This document shows positions 7,028 to 17,031 of a stretch of 64,000 nt of DNA, in pieces. This DNA comes from Pseudomonas sp. FeN3W (lineage in GTDB: Bacteria; Pseudomonadota; Gammaproteobacteria; Pseudomonadales; Pseudomonadaceae), in the NCBI GenBank assembly GCA_030263805.2, contig CP136010.1, positions 3,859,001 through 3,923,000 of the forward strand, given 5' to 3'. Each line of letters starts with the position of its first letter. Position 1 is the first letter of the stretch. Below the pieces are notes generated by a model. It ran no database searches. It was not told the origin of the DNA and was given only the letters and a program-made list of their open reading frames with translations. Made by a program: the position numbers and the translations under genes.

Positions 7028-8134
7028 CTAAGCACCCGATTCGCCCAGCTGCCAGCGGGCGGCCTGTGCTTCGGCCAGGCGAAGCTGGTTCAGCAGCGCT
7101 TCGCGGTCGGGCTGTCGTTCGTTGGTCAGCGCACCGCTGGCGAGCAGATCGGCATGCCGGGTGGTGGCTTTATCTCGGAGCCAGGCCAGGCGCTGTAGGG
7201 TCAGAGGCGTGCAGCTCTGGCCGCTGAGATCGTCTTTCACGTCGAGCCAGTGCGAGCGCCAGGCTTCCTGCAGGTACAACCCGCCCAGTTCGCCAGCCAG
7301 CGCGTTGCGCCAGCGACGCATCAGGCCGCTCAGCCAGTCCAATACCGTTTCGCTTGCGCCGCGGCCAGTCAGCTCTCGATGCAGGCGCTGGTAGGCATCC
7401 AGCGCGATGCGTTTTTCCAGCTCGAAATCGGCCAGTGCCCATGTCTCGCTTTCCTGTTCCAGCCGCAGCAGGCAGGCGAACAGCTGGCGCGTCTCGAAGC
7501 GCTCGGCCGGATGGAAGCCCGGCGAGGCCAGGCCGTCGCTGTTGTACTGACGCAGCGGGTCGAAGGGGTAGAGGTAGCCGAAATCGAACAGGCGGATGCG
7601 GCCATCGTCCAGGGTGTTGCCTGGCGCCAGATCCCACTCGAACAGGCCGGCCAGCAGCAGGGCGATCAGCAGGTCGAACAGCTCGACGAGCTGGCGCTCG
7701 TCCCAGCGTTCTATGCGCCGGCCCTCGACCCAGGGCGACAACACGATGCCCTGCTGCAGCGAGGCGTACTGCGTCGGCACGATGCCGGCCAGGCGTTCGG
7801 CCTGCTCCGGTATGCGCATCAGCCGGGCAAGGTCGCGGCGGCGCTGCAACTCGTTGAGAAAGCTCGTCTGGCCGTCCGGGTTCTGCACACGACAGGGCCG
7901 CCGCGCGACCTTCAGCGCCCAGTCGCGGCCGGCCAGCTGTACGCGGTAGACGCGGGCGGTCAGACCGTCGTCGAGGCAGGCGCGTACCCATGGCTCCGTT
8001 CCGGTGACGGCAGCGAGTTCCTGCGGTGGCAGCGGGCAATCCTCCGCGCGGCCCAGGCGAAACTCGGTGCCGCTGGCGAGAAAAGCCCGCTGGGCCTGGC
8101 GCCGTGCCGCTGCGGTCAACGAGGCGGCACTCAT
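7028..8134 (-). CDS. Protein-kinase-fold protein of unknown substrate, coupled to malS-type gene
   Basis: The 368-residue product has no signal peptide, so it is probably cytoplasmic. It shows kinase-fold landmarks in order: RDWALKVARR (candidate ATP-anchoring Lys), EWDLAPGNT (catalytic-loop Asp and Asn, like HxDxxxxN) and RLFDFGYLYP (DFG metal motif). The catalytic-loop-to-DFG distance is short, as in small-molecule kinases and atypical protein kinases. Its ATG overlaps the stop of the periplasmic amylase gene (ATGA), so the two are translationally coupled. The setting suggests a role tied to maltodextrin or glucose phosphorylation, or an LPS-kinase-like activity, but no substrate can be read from sequence. 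Function is unassigned. Confidence 0.6.
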   Translation of the reverse strand: MSAASLTAAARRQAQRAFLASGTEFRLGRAEDCPLPPQELAAVTGTEPWVRACLDDGLTARVYRVQLAGRDWALKVARRPCRVQNPDGQTSFLNELQRRRDLARLMRIPEQAERLAGIVPTQYASLQQGIVLSPWVEGRRIERWDERQLVELFDLLIALLLAGLFEWDLAPGNTLDDGRIRLFDFGYLYPFDPLRQYNSDGLASPGFHPAERFETRQLFACLLRLEQESETWALADFELEKRIALDAYQRLHRELTGRGASETVLDWLSGLMRRWRNALAGELGGLYLQEAWRSHWLDVKDDLSGQSCTPLTLQRLAWLRDKATTRHADLLASGALTNERQPDREALLNQLRLAEAQAARWQLGESGA

Positions 8135-10200
8135 CGGGCCTGCACCACGATGACCTTGTCCTCGCCCAGCTCGCGGGCGAAGGCATAGGGCTGGCCGGCC
8201 GAAAGCAGTCGATGCTCACCCGCGCCGATCGCCGGATGCCGGGCGCGGAATTGGCCGATCCGTTGCCAATGTTCGATCAGGGCGGCAACTTCGGGCTGCT
8301 CGTGCTCGCCCCAGTTCATCGGGCTGCGCGTGCCTTGGAAGGGGTCCGAGCCGGTCGGTCCGAATGGACGCGCGCTTTCGTCGCCGTAGTAGATCTGCAC
8401 CGCGCCAGGCGCCAGCAACAGGGCGGCGGCGAGGCCGCGTTGGCGCGCCAGGTCGCCCTTGGCCAGCTGGTTGAACAGCGCGGTGTCGTGGGATGAGGCA
8501 TAGCTCAGCAAGTTGTGCCCGGGTGTCTCGCCCAGGCGCCGGGCATAGTCCGCGTAGCTGGGTTCGGCCGCTGCGAGGCAATCGCTGGCCGCCAGCGACT
8601 GCTGCTGAAAGTCGAAGTTGATCAGCGCGTCGAAGCCCTGGTCCAGATAGTCGCTGGCCTCGGGGCCGTGGCCGAACACTTCGCCGACCATCCAGAACGG
8701 CTCGTCGGCCATGGGATCGTCCGGATTGGCGCGGGCCCAGTCGGTGCGGGCGCGTTCGGCCGCCACGCGCAATTCGGCCCAGGTCGATGGCTCGACGTGC
8801 TTGACGGTGTCAGCACGGAAGCCGTCGACGCCGAATTCGCGGACCCAGAGTGTCAGCCATTCGATCAGGTAGTCGCGCACGCGATAGCCCTCGCGCGGCT
8901 CGGCACGGGTCTGCGTCTTGCGCGCAAGAAACTCCGGCAGCGCGACGACTGCGTCGGACTCGGTGCGAAAATCCGGCAGAAAGGCCAGCGAGCCCTTGAG
9001 CGGATCGACCGTGGCGCTGGGCGGCGTGTCGTAGTCGGCGATGCCGGCACGGACCCAGTCGCGGCCCCACCAGGCGGCCCAGCTCGGGTGCTCGTAGTCC
9101 ACCAGGTTGTGGTAGGCGTGCAGATTCTCGTGGGCTTCCGGCTGCCAGGCGCTCCACTGCTCGGGCAGGTACTCGGCCATGCCCTCGCGCAGAGCACCGA
9201 AGCCGAGCTGCTGCATGTCCTGCAGGGTCGAGTAGCCGGGATGGTTGAGCACCACGTCGAACAGCACGCGGATGCCGCGGGCATGGGCCGCGCTGATGAG
9301 GGCGCGCAGGTCGTTTTCGCTGCCCATGTTGGCGTCGAGCTGGGTGAAGTCCAGCGCGTAGTAGCCGTGATAGCCGTAATGGCGGAAGTCGCCGCGCTCG
9401 CCACCGCCGACCCAGCCGTGAATCTGCTCGTAGGGCGCGCTGATCCATAGCGCATCGACGCCGAGGCTGGCGATATGGTCGAGCCGCTCGGTCAGCCCCT
9501 TGAGGTCGCCACCGTGGAAGGTGCCGATCTCCTCGGCGCCGTCCGGCTCGCGGCCATAGCTGCGGTCGTTGCCTGGATCACCGTTGGCGAAGCGGTCGGT
9601 GAGCACGAAGTAGACGATCGCGTTGCGCCAGTCGCGCGGTGCCGGTTTGGCCGGCTCGGCGGCTTCGAGCAGCAAGAGGCCGTCGCTGCCGGCGGCGGGT
9701 TGCAGCCTGACCTGGCCGTCGCGGACCACCGCCGTGGTGCCGGACAGGGCGTCGCGCAGGGTCTGGCCATCGCGGAACACCTCGCCGACCGCCAGTTCCA
9801 CCGCGCCACCCTCCCACGGCTTGCAGACCGCGGTGGCCGCCTTCGGCTCGGCGGCCTTGATCGGCAACAGACGCAGGGCCGGCGCGGTGCCGGTCTCGAC
9901 GATCAGCCGATAGCGTCCGGCCTCGGGCACTTCGTAGCGGTAGGCGCTGTCTTTGCCAAGCGGCTGGCGGCGGTAAGGCGCAAGCGCTGCGCCTGTCGCG
10001 GTGCCCTGCGGCATCACCAATCGCAGCTGACCGGGTTCGAGCTCCAGCTCCGTGTCGTAGCGTTCGGCTGCCAGGGCGTTCCAGCGCGGTGACAGCGGCT
10101 GGTCGTTCAGGCGAACGCTCAGTTCGGGAGCGGCGAGGCCGGACAAGGGCAGGGCGAGGCCGAACAGCAGCGGCAGGGCAGAAAACCGGTGGGCACGCAT
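8131..10200 (-). CDS. malS: Periplasmic alpha-amylase, MalS type (GH13)
   Basis: This 689-residue exported amylase would hydrolyse longer maltodextrins in the periplasm to sizes the MalFGK transporter accepts. It has a signal peptide (MRAHRFSALPLLFGLALPLSGLA), a ~190-residue N-terminal beta-rich region, then a GH13 barrel with DVVLNHPG, nucleophile Asp in GVDGFRADTVKH, Glu in MVGEVFG and Asp in SSHDTALF. It ends soon after IGQFRARHPAIGAG, as enteric MalS does, so it is not truncated. ATG at 10200 is preferred over 10215 because GGAG lies just before it. The gene faces away from malE; TACGCC repeats precede it, and it overlaps the kinase-fold gene by 4 bases. Confidence 0.85.
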   Translation of the reverse strand: MRAHRFSALPLLFGLALPLSGLAAPELSVRLNDQPLSPRWNALAAERYDTELELEPGQLRLVMPQGTATGAALAPYRRQPLGKDSAYRYEVPEAGRYRLIVETGTAPALRLLPIKAAEPKAATAVCKPWEGGAVELAVGEVFRDGQTLRDALSGTTAVVRDGQVRLQPAAGSDGLLLLEAAEPAKPAPRDWRNAIVYFVLTDRFANGDPGNDRSYGREPDGAEEIGTFHGGDLKGLTERLDHIASLGVDALWISAPYEQIHGWVGGGERGDFRHYGYHGYYALDFTQLDANMGSENDLRALISAAHARGIRVLFDVVLNHPGYSTLQDMQQLGFGALREGMAEYLPEQWSAWQPEAHENLHAYHNLVDYEHPSWAAWWGRDWVRAGIADYDTPPSATVDPLKGSLAFLPDFRTESDAVVALPEFLARKTQTRAEPREGYRVRDYLIEWLTLWVREFGVDGFRADTVKHVEPSTWAELRVAAERARTDWARANPDDPMADEPFWMVGEVFGHGPEASDYLDQGFDALINFDFQQQSLAASDCLAAAEPSYADYARRLGETPGHNLLSYASSHDTALFNQLAKGDLARQRGLAAALLLAPGAVQIYYGDESARPFGPTGSDPFQGTRSPMNWGEHEQPEVAALIEHWQRIGQFRARHPAIGAGEHRLLSAGQPYAFARELGEDKVIVVQAR

Positions 10201-10260
10201 CAAATGGGGCTCCATTATGCTTTTTCGCTACATTTGACTGCGCGTTGGCCGCCGGGTATA

Positions 10261-10286
10261 GGCGTAAGCGCCAGGCTGATGGCGTA
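10261..10286 (-). promoter_or_regulatory. Paired TACGCC sites upstream of malS
   Basis: Two TACGCC hexamers on the minus strand (10286-10281 and 10266-10261) are 20 bases apart, the same spacing as the two upstream sites of the lamB promoter. No GGAGGATG block at the standard distance is seen here. They point toward the malS-type gene. Confidence 0.4.
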
Positions 10287-10308
10287 TTTTGTGCCGCTGC
10301 GAGGGTCG

Positions 10309-10381
10309 GTCTACGCCCCGCTTCTACGCCCTCCGCCCCCTTGAGGAGGAGGATGCACATGGCGCATGACGCGCCGAGGAT
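10309..10381 (+). promoter_or_regulatory. malE promoter element of the mal cluster
   Basis: TACGCC (10312-10317), TACGCC (10325-10330) and GGAGGATG (10348-10355) are separated by 7 and 17 bases. A second overlapping GGAGGA starts at 10345. A -10-like GAGGAT lies at 10376-10381, 28 bases from the GGAGGA start, the same offset as TAGAGT in the alpha-glucosidase promoter. Confidence 0.6.
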
Positions 10382-10425
10382 GGAACGACTGTCAGAGCCT
10401 CAGGCCGGCAGCAGGTGGAACAACT

Positions 10426-10433
10426 AATAAGAA
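10426..10433 (+). promoter_or_regulatory. CA (Hfq/Crc-type) motif in malE leader
   Basis: AATAAGAA is a perfect AANAANAA match about 20 bases upstream of the malE ATG and just before its GAGGAAA ribosome site. Binding is inferred. Confidence 0.4.
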
Positions 10434-10452
10434 GCCACGAGGAAAGCGAAGC

Positions 10453-11640
<1,188 letters not shown>

Positions 11641-11707
11641 ACCCGTCGCCGGCCGCCGCCTCGGGCGCGCCGGCGGACTATGCTCCGTTCTCAAAGGTTC
11701 CGCTCCC

Positions 11708-13273
11708 GTGAATGCCCGTGCCGAGTTGCCCAGCCCAGCCATGACCCGTACGACCTCCCGGGGCCTGCCCCGCTCCCTGACCAACGGCCTGCGCTGGCTG
11801 GCGTGGCTGACCTTCAACGCCTTCGCGCTGTACCTGGTGGTCGCGCTCTACGTGCAGGGGCAGATGGCCTTCGCCCTGCTCGGGCTGGTGGTGACCGGGA
11901 TCGCCAGCTACCTGTTCATCAACCGACGGATGTACGCGCAGCGCTACATCTTCCCGTCGGTGGCCGGGATGCTGGTGTTCGTCATCTTCCCGCTGCTATA
12001 TACGGTGGGCATCGGTTTCACCAATTACAGCGGCAGCAACCTGCTGAGTCAGGCCCAGGTCGAGCAATATCATCTGAGCCAGACCTACCTTGCCGGCGAG
12101 CGCTTCCGTTTCACGTTGCATCAAAGTCCTGATGGCGAGCGCCTGCGCATCGACAAGGGCGAGCAGGGCGTGTTCGTCACCCCGCCGTTGACCGGTGAGC
12201 CTGACGCGGAAGCGCCGCTGCTCCTGCAGCCGGCCGAAAGCGTCGAAGGGCTGGGCGAGGTGCTAGCGCTGCGCGAGGTGATTCAGCGGCGCAAGGCGCT
12301 GGAGCAGTGGGTGATGCAGGCGCCGGATGGCAGCCTGCTGCGGCTGTATGGATTGCGTGAAGTCGCCGCCGTGGAGCCCGTCTATCGTCAGGACGGCCCC
12401 GGCGTGCTGGTCGACACCCGCAGCGGCGCGCGGCTGACTGCCGACATGGAACGCGGCTTCTATGTCGACGAAGCCGGCCAGGCGGTGCCGCCGGGCTTTA
12501 CCGTGTTCACCGGCTTCGCCAACTTTTCCCGGGTGCTGACCGAACCGAGCATCCGCGAACCCTTCATGCAGATCTTCGCCTGGACCTTCGCCTTCGCCGG
12601 CCTCACGGTGGTCTTCACCCTCGCCGTAGGGCTGGTGCTGGCCAGCCTGCTGCAATGGGAGCTGGTGCGCGGCAAGGCGTTCTACCGATTGATGCTGATC
12701 CTGCCGTACGCGGTGCCGGCGTTCATTTCCATCCTGGTGTTCCGCGGCCTGTTCAACCAGAACTTCGGCGAGATCAACCTGCTGCTCGACAGCCTGTTCG
12801 GCACGCGCCCGGACTGGTTCAGCGACCCGGCCCTGGCGCGCACGATGATCCTCATCGTCAATACCTGGCTCGGCTACCCCTACATGCTGCTGCTGTGCAT
12901 GGGCCTGTTGCAGGCGATCCCGCGGGATCAGTACGAGGCTTCGGCCATCGACGGCGCCAGTCCGCTGGACAACCTGTTGCGCATCACCCTGCCGCAGCTG
13001 ATCAAGCCGCTGATGCCGCTGCTGATCGCGAGCTTCGCCTTCAACTTCAACAACTTCGTGCTCATCACCCTGTTGACCCGCGGCGGCCCGGACATCATCG
13101 GCGCGACCACGCCGGCCGGCACCACGGACCTGCTGGTCAGCTACACCTACCGCATCGCCTTCCAGGATTCCGGGCAGGACTTCGCCCTGGCCGCGGCGAT
13201 CGCCACGCTGATCTTCCTGCTGGTGGGCGCCATGGCGCTGCTCAACCTCAAACTCTCGAAAGTGAAGGTATAA
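11708..13273 (+). CDS. malF: MalF, maltose ABC transporter permease
   Basis: This inner-membrane permease of about 521 residues forms the MalFG channel. Three N-terminal transmembrane helices are followed by a large periplasmic P2-type loop (roughly residues 110-265), as in enteric MalF, then further helices. The cytoplasmic EAA loop YEASAIDGASPLDNLLRITLPQL contacts MalK. The start is uncertain: GTG 11708 (VNARAELPSP) has AAAGG upstream and ATG 11741 (MTRTTSRGLP) lacks a clear ribosome site; a still longer frame from 11615 begins inside malE. malG follows 10 bases after the stop, behind AAGGAG. Confidence 0.92.
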   Translation: MNARAELPSPAMTRTTSRGLPRSLTNGLRWLAWLTFNAFALYLVVALYVQGQMAFALLGLVVTGIASYLFINRRMYAQRYIFPSVAGMLVFVIFPLLYTVGIGFTNYSGSNLLSQAQVEQYHLSQTYLAGERFRFTLHQSPDGERLRIDKGEQGVFVTPPLTGEPDAEAPLLLQPAESVEGLGEVLALREVIQRRKALEQWVMQAPDGSLLRLYGLREVAAVEPVYRQDGPGVLVDTRSGARLTADMERGFYVDEAGQAVPPGFTVFTGFANFSRVLTEPSIREPFMQIFAWTFAFAGLTVVFTLAVGLVLASLLQWELVRGKAFYRLMLILPYAVPAFISILVFRGLFNQNFGEINLLLDSLFGTRPDWFSDPALARTMILIVNTWLGYPYMLLLCMGLLQAIPRDQYEASAIDGASPLDNLLRITLPQLIKPLMPLLIASFAFNFNNFVLITLLTRGGPDIIGATTPAGTTDLLVSYTYRIAFQDSGQDFALAAAIATLIFLLVGAMALLNLKLSKVKV

Positions 13274-13283
13274 GGAGACCCAC

Positions 13284-14174
13284 ATGGCCATGGTGCAACC
13301 CAGATCCGCCCGTTACCGGCTGTGGGCAACCCACGCGGCGCTGCTGGCGTTCGTGGCGGTGATCCTCTTTCCGCTGCTGATGGTGATCTCGATTTCCTTC
13401 CGTGAAGGCAACTTCGCCACCGGCAGCCTGTTCCCGGACAACCCGACCCTGGAACACTGGTCGCTGGCCCTCGGCATTCCTTACACCCACGAGGACGGTA
13501 GCGTGACCAACCCGCCGTTCCCGGTGCTGCTGTGGCTGTGGAATTCGGTGAAGATCGCCCTGGTCAGCTCGGTGCTGATCCTGCTTTTGTCGACCACCAG
13601 CGCCTACGCCTTCGCGCGCATGCGCTTCGGCGGCAAGGCGCCGATCCTGAAAAGCATGCTGATCTTCCAGATGTTCCCGCCGGTGCTCTCGCTGGTGGCC
13701 ATCTACGCGCTGTTCGACCAGCTCGGCCAGCACGTCAGCTGGCTCGGGGTGAACAGCCACGGCGCGGTGATCGTCGCCTCGCTGGGCGGCATGGCGCTGC
13801 ATATCTGGACCATCAAGGGTTACTTCGAGAGCATCGATGCCTCGCTGGAGGAGGCCGCCATCGTCGACGGCGCGACCACCTGGCAGGCGTTCTTCCATAT
13901 TCTGCTGCCGATGAGCGTGCCGATCCTGGCGGTGGTGTTCATTCTCGCCTTCATCACCAGCGTCACCGAATACCCCATCGCCTCGGTGCTGCTGATGGAT
14001 GTCGACAAACTGACCCTCTCGGTCGGCGCCCAGCAGTACCTCTATCCGCAGAACTACCTGTGGGGCGACTTCGCCGCGGCGGCGGTGCTCTCCGGGCTGC
14101 CCATCACCGCGGTGTTCCTCTACTGCCAGAAGTGGATCGTCGGTGGCCTGACCGCGGGCGGGGTGAAAGGCTGA
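13284..14174 (+). CDS. malG: MalG, maltose ABC transporter permease
   Basis: This 296-residue inner-membrane permease partners MalF, with about six transmembrane helices. The EAA loop LEEAAIVDGATTWQAFFHILLP provides the MalK docking site. The C-terminus WIVGGLTAGGVKG resembles the enteric MalG tail that reaches the sugar site. AAGGAG precedes the ATG by a few bases and the gene is co-transcribed with malE and malF. malT follows 106 bases later on the same strand. Confidence 0.95.
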   Translation: MAMVQPRSARYRLWATHAALLAFVAVILFPLLMVISISFREGNFATGSLFPDNPTLEHWSLALGIPYTHEDGSVTNPPFPVLLWLWNSVKIALVSSVLILLLSTTSAYAFARMRFGGKAPILKSMLIFQMFPPVLSLVAIYALFDQLGQHVSWLGVNSHGAVIVASLGGMALHIWTIKGYFESIDASLEEAAIVDGATTWQAFFHILLPMSVPILAVVFILAFITSVTEYPIASVLLMDVDKLTLSVGAQQYLYPQNYLWGDFAAAAVLSGLPITAVFLYCQKWIVGGLTAGGVKG

Positions 14175-14244
14175 CCAACTGAGTTGAAACGAGGCGCGAA
14201 ACCGGGGCGCGGGAGCGATGCGAACCGGTGCGCCAGGCCATGAC

Positions 14245-14268
14245 AAGAACAAGAACAAGAACAAGAAC
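14245..14268 (+). repeat. (AAGAAC)4 tandem repeat abutting the malT ribosome site; candidate Hfq/Crc site
   Basis: Four perfect copies of AAGAAC give eight successive A-A-N triplets, ending one base before the AGGGAA Shine-Dalgarno sequence of malT. Hfq binds A-R-N triplets on its distal face, and AANAANAA is the Crc-dependent target motif in Pseudomonas, so this tract could block malT translation during carbon-source preference. It also reads as Asn-Lys repeats in the malT frame, which could mislead start calling. Confidence 0.6.
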
Positions 14269-14280
14269 AGGGAACCGTCC

Positions 14281-17028
14281 ATGAATGCCGCGATGCCACC
14301 TCTGCTGCCATTGATTCCCACCAAGCTGGCGATCCCCATGCTGCCGCCGGGCCTGCTCGAACGTCCGCGACTGGACGAGTGGCAGGTGCGCCTGCCGCAG
14401 GTACGCCTGGCCGTGCTGCATGCGGCCAGCGGCTTTGGCAAGACCACCCTGGCAGCGCAATGGGCGCGGGCCTTCGATGGCCGCGTCGCCTGGCTGCAGC
14501 TGCATGCCAGCGACAACCTGGCGCTGCAGTTCGGTCGCTACCTGACCCAGGCGCTGGACCGCCAGCTCGATGCCGGCTGCCCGCTGTCCGCTGCGCTCGC
14601 CGAACAGGGCCAGGTCTCGCTGGATGCGCTGTTCACTCAACTGCTGGCCGAACTGCCGGGCGAGCACGAGGCGATCCTGATCGTGCTCGACGAATTCGAA
14701 GTGCTGCACGAGCGTGAGCTGATCGCCGGGCTGCGCTTCTTCCTGCGGCATATGCCCAGCTGGATGACCTTGCTGGTGTGCAGCCGCCGGCTGCCGGAGC
14801 TGGGTGTGGCCGAGCTGCGGGTCAAGCATCAGCTGCTGCTGCTCGATGCCCGCCAGCTGGCCTTTGAAGACGATGAGGTGCAGGCCCTGCTGGAGCTGGG
14901 CGTGCCGGTGAACATCAACCGCGAGCAGGTCGAGCGGCTCAACCGCCGCATCGGTGGCTGGCCCTGCGCACTACAGCTGGCGCTGCAGGAAGTGCAGACC
15001 AGCCGTGGCATGGACCTGTTCCTGGAAAACCTGCTGCTCGGCCACCCGGATATCCGCGACTACATGCGCGAACAGGTGATCGACGGCCTGCCGCAAGACC
15101 TGCGCGGCTTTCTCGAGGCGACCTGCCTGCTCGACCGCTTCGATGCGGCGCTGGCCGACCGCCTGACCGAAGCCTGCCACGGCCGCGAGATGCTCGAACG
15201 GCTCGAACGCGGCGGCCTGTTCATCCAGCCGCTGGACAGCCTGCGCCGCTGGTACAGCTATCACCCGTTGTTCGCCGTGTTCCTGCAGGGCGAGCTGCGC
15301 ACCCACCAGCCGCAGCGGGTCAACCAGCTGCATCTGCGCGCCGCCGAGGCGTTGCTGGCCGAGGGCATGCCCGAGGAAGCCGCGCGGCATGCGGTGCAGG
15401 CCGGCGACCCGCAGCAGGTCGCGGACATCCTGCAGCGCCACGGGCGTGCCTTCTATCGTCAGGGTCGTCTCGGGTTGCTGCAGCAGTGCCTGGAAACCCT
15501 GCCGGAGCCGGTGATCGCCGGCTCGCCGCTGCTCACGCTCCTGCAGGCCTGGGTGTCGCAGAATTCCTACCAGTTCGATCACGTCGAGCGCTGGTTCAAG
15601 GCCGCCGAACTGGCCCTGCAGCGCAGCTGCTCGGATCAGGACTGGGCGCGCATCGTCTGCGAGTTCAACGCGGTGCGCGCGCAGGTGGCGATGAATCAGG
15701 GCGACGAGCAGCGCGCCATCGCCCTGGCCCAGGAGGCGCTGACCTGCGAGCCGCTGATCATGCGCACCTCGCGCGTGGCGGCGATGTCCGGCCTTGCCGA
15801 GGTGCATTTCGTCCAGGGTGCACTGCCGCAGGCGCAGAAGCAGTACGAGGAAGCCGAACGCCGCGCGCGGGAGATCAACGCGTCGCATCTGGTGGTCTGG
15901 AGCCTCGGCCAGCTGTCGGAGATCGCCATCGCCCAGGGCCATCTGCAGAAGGCCTACACCCTGCAGGAACGGGCCATCCAGTACATCGAGCAGCAGAACC
16001 TGCAGGCCACGCCGATCGTCGAGTTCATCTATCGGGTGCGCGGCCAGGTGCTGCTGGAATGGCATCAGCTGGATGCTGCCGAGCAGTGTGCGCTGCAGGG
16101 TATCCAGATTCTCGACGAACTCGGCAACCAGCGTTGGCGTCTGCAGAGCCACGCACTGCTGGCCGGCGTCGCCTACGCCCGTGGCCAGCAGAACGCCTGC
16201 GCCGACTACATCAGCCAGATGCAGACGATGCTTGCCGATGATCGCTACCACATCGACTGGCTGGCCAATGCCCATGCGGTGATGCTCGCCTACTGGGATT
16301 CCAGCCAGGATCGTGAGGCGATTCGCCAATGGCTGATCAGCGCGCCGCCGGTCAGCGCCGGTGCCAACCACTTCTCCCAGCTCAACGCGCGCAATCATGC
16401 CCGTGCCCACGTGGCGCTGGGGCAGCTGGACAGTGCGTTGCCGATCCTGCGCCAGCTGCTGACCGACGCCGAGCGCCACGGCCTGGTGATGGATCGCAAC
16501 CGCAACCACATCCTCCTGGCGCAGCTGCACTGGCTGCGTGAAGAGCGCCAGCAGGCGCTGGATCACCTGCAACGGGCCATGACCCTGGCCAGCGGCAGCG
16601 GCGCCGTCGGCAGCTTTCTGCGGGTCGGCAAGCCGATCATCGGCATGCTCAAGTGCCTGCTGCACGAACGCACCCTCGACGAAGCGGAAGCCCAGCGCGC
16701 CACGCGGCTGATACAGCTGGCGCAGCAGCAGCGCGACTTCAGCCGCGCCATCCGCATCACCCTCGACGAGGCGGTGATCCAGGACATCATCAACCGCCCC
16801 GACGTGCCCGAACTGATCCGCCGCTCACCGCTGACCCGGCGCGAATGGCAGGTGCTGAGCCTGATCCACGCCGGGCAGTCCAACGAGCAGATCGCCGATC
16901 ACCTCAACGTCGCGCCCACCACCATCAAGACGCACATTCGCAGCCTCTACCAGAAGCTCAACATCGCCCACCGCAGCGAAGCGGTGCAGCTGGCGCGCGA
17001 CCTGCTGAGCAAGATTCAGGGGGACTGA
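14281..17028 (+). CDS. malT: MalT, maltotriose/ATP-dependent transcription activator
   Basis: This 915-residue STAND-family LuxR-type activator turns on maltose genes when it binds maltotriose and ATP. It shows a P-loop ASGFGKTT near residue 50 in an N-terminal ATPase domain, a long alpha-helical TPR-like sensor region, and a C-terminal LuxR helix-turn-helix (LTRREWQVLSLIHAGQSN to IAHRSEAVQL) very like the enteric MalT DNA-binding domain. ATG 14281 with AGGGAA upstream is chosen; an extension to 14218 would translate the AAGAAC repeat as Asn-Lys. Its location downstream of malEFG suggests it may be partly co-transcribed, giving positive feedback. It is the obvious candidate regulator for the shared promoter elements here. 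Confidence 0.95.
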   Translation: MNAAMPPLLPLIPTKLAIPMLPPGLLERPRLDEWQVRLPQVRLAVLHAASGFGKTTLAAQWARAFDGRVAWLQLHASDNLALQFGRYLTQALDRQLDAGCPLSAALAEQGQVSLDALFTQLLAELPGEHEAILIVLDEFEVLHERELIAGLRFFLRHMPSWMTLLVCSRRLPELGVAELRVKHQLLLLDARQLAFEDDEVQALLELGVPVNINREQVERLNRRIGGWPCALQLALQEVQTSRGMDLFLENLLLGHPDIRDYMREQVIDGLPQDLRGFLEATCLLDRFDAALADRLTEACHGREMLERLERGGLFIQPLDSLRRWYSYHPLFAVFLQGELRTHQPQRVNQLHLRAAEALLAEGMPEEAARHAVQAGDPQQVADILQRHGRAFYRQGRLGLLQQCLETLPEPVIAGSPLLTLLQAWVSQNSYQFDHVERWFKAAELALQRSCSDQDWARIVCEFNAVRAQVAMNQGDEQRAIALAQEALTCEPLIMRTSRVAAMSGLAEVHFVQGALPQAQKQYEEAERRAREINASHLVVWSLGQLSEIAIAQGHLQKAYTLQERAIQYIEQQNLQATPIVEFIYRVRGQVLLEWHQLDAAEQCALQGIQILDELGNQRWRLQSHALLAGVAYARGQQNACADYISQMQTMLADDRYHIDWLANAHAVMLAYWDSSQDREAIRQWLISAPPVSAGANHFSQLNARNHARAHVALGQLDSALPILRQLLTDAERHGLVMDRNRNHILLAQLHWLREERQQALDHLQRAMTLASGSGAVGSFLRVGKPIIGMLKCLLHERTLDEAEAQRATRLIQLAQQQRDFSRAIRITLDEAVIQDIINRPDVPELIRRSPLTRREWQVLSLIHAGQSNEQIADHLNVAPTTIKTHIRSLYQKLNIAHRSEAVQLARDLLSKIQGD

Positions 17029-17031
17029 CGC

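Noticed and set aside
14218..14280. N-terminal extension of MalT with Asn-Lys repeats
   Set aside because: The extension is the untranslated AAGAAC repeat; ATG 14281 has a proper ribosome site and matches the family start.
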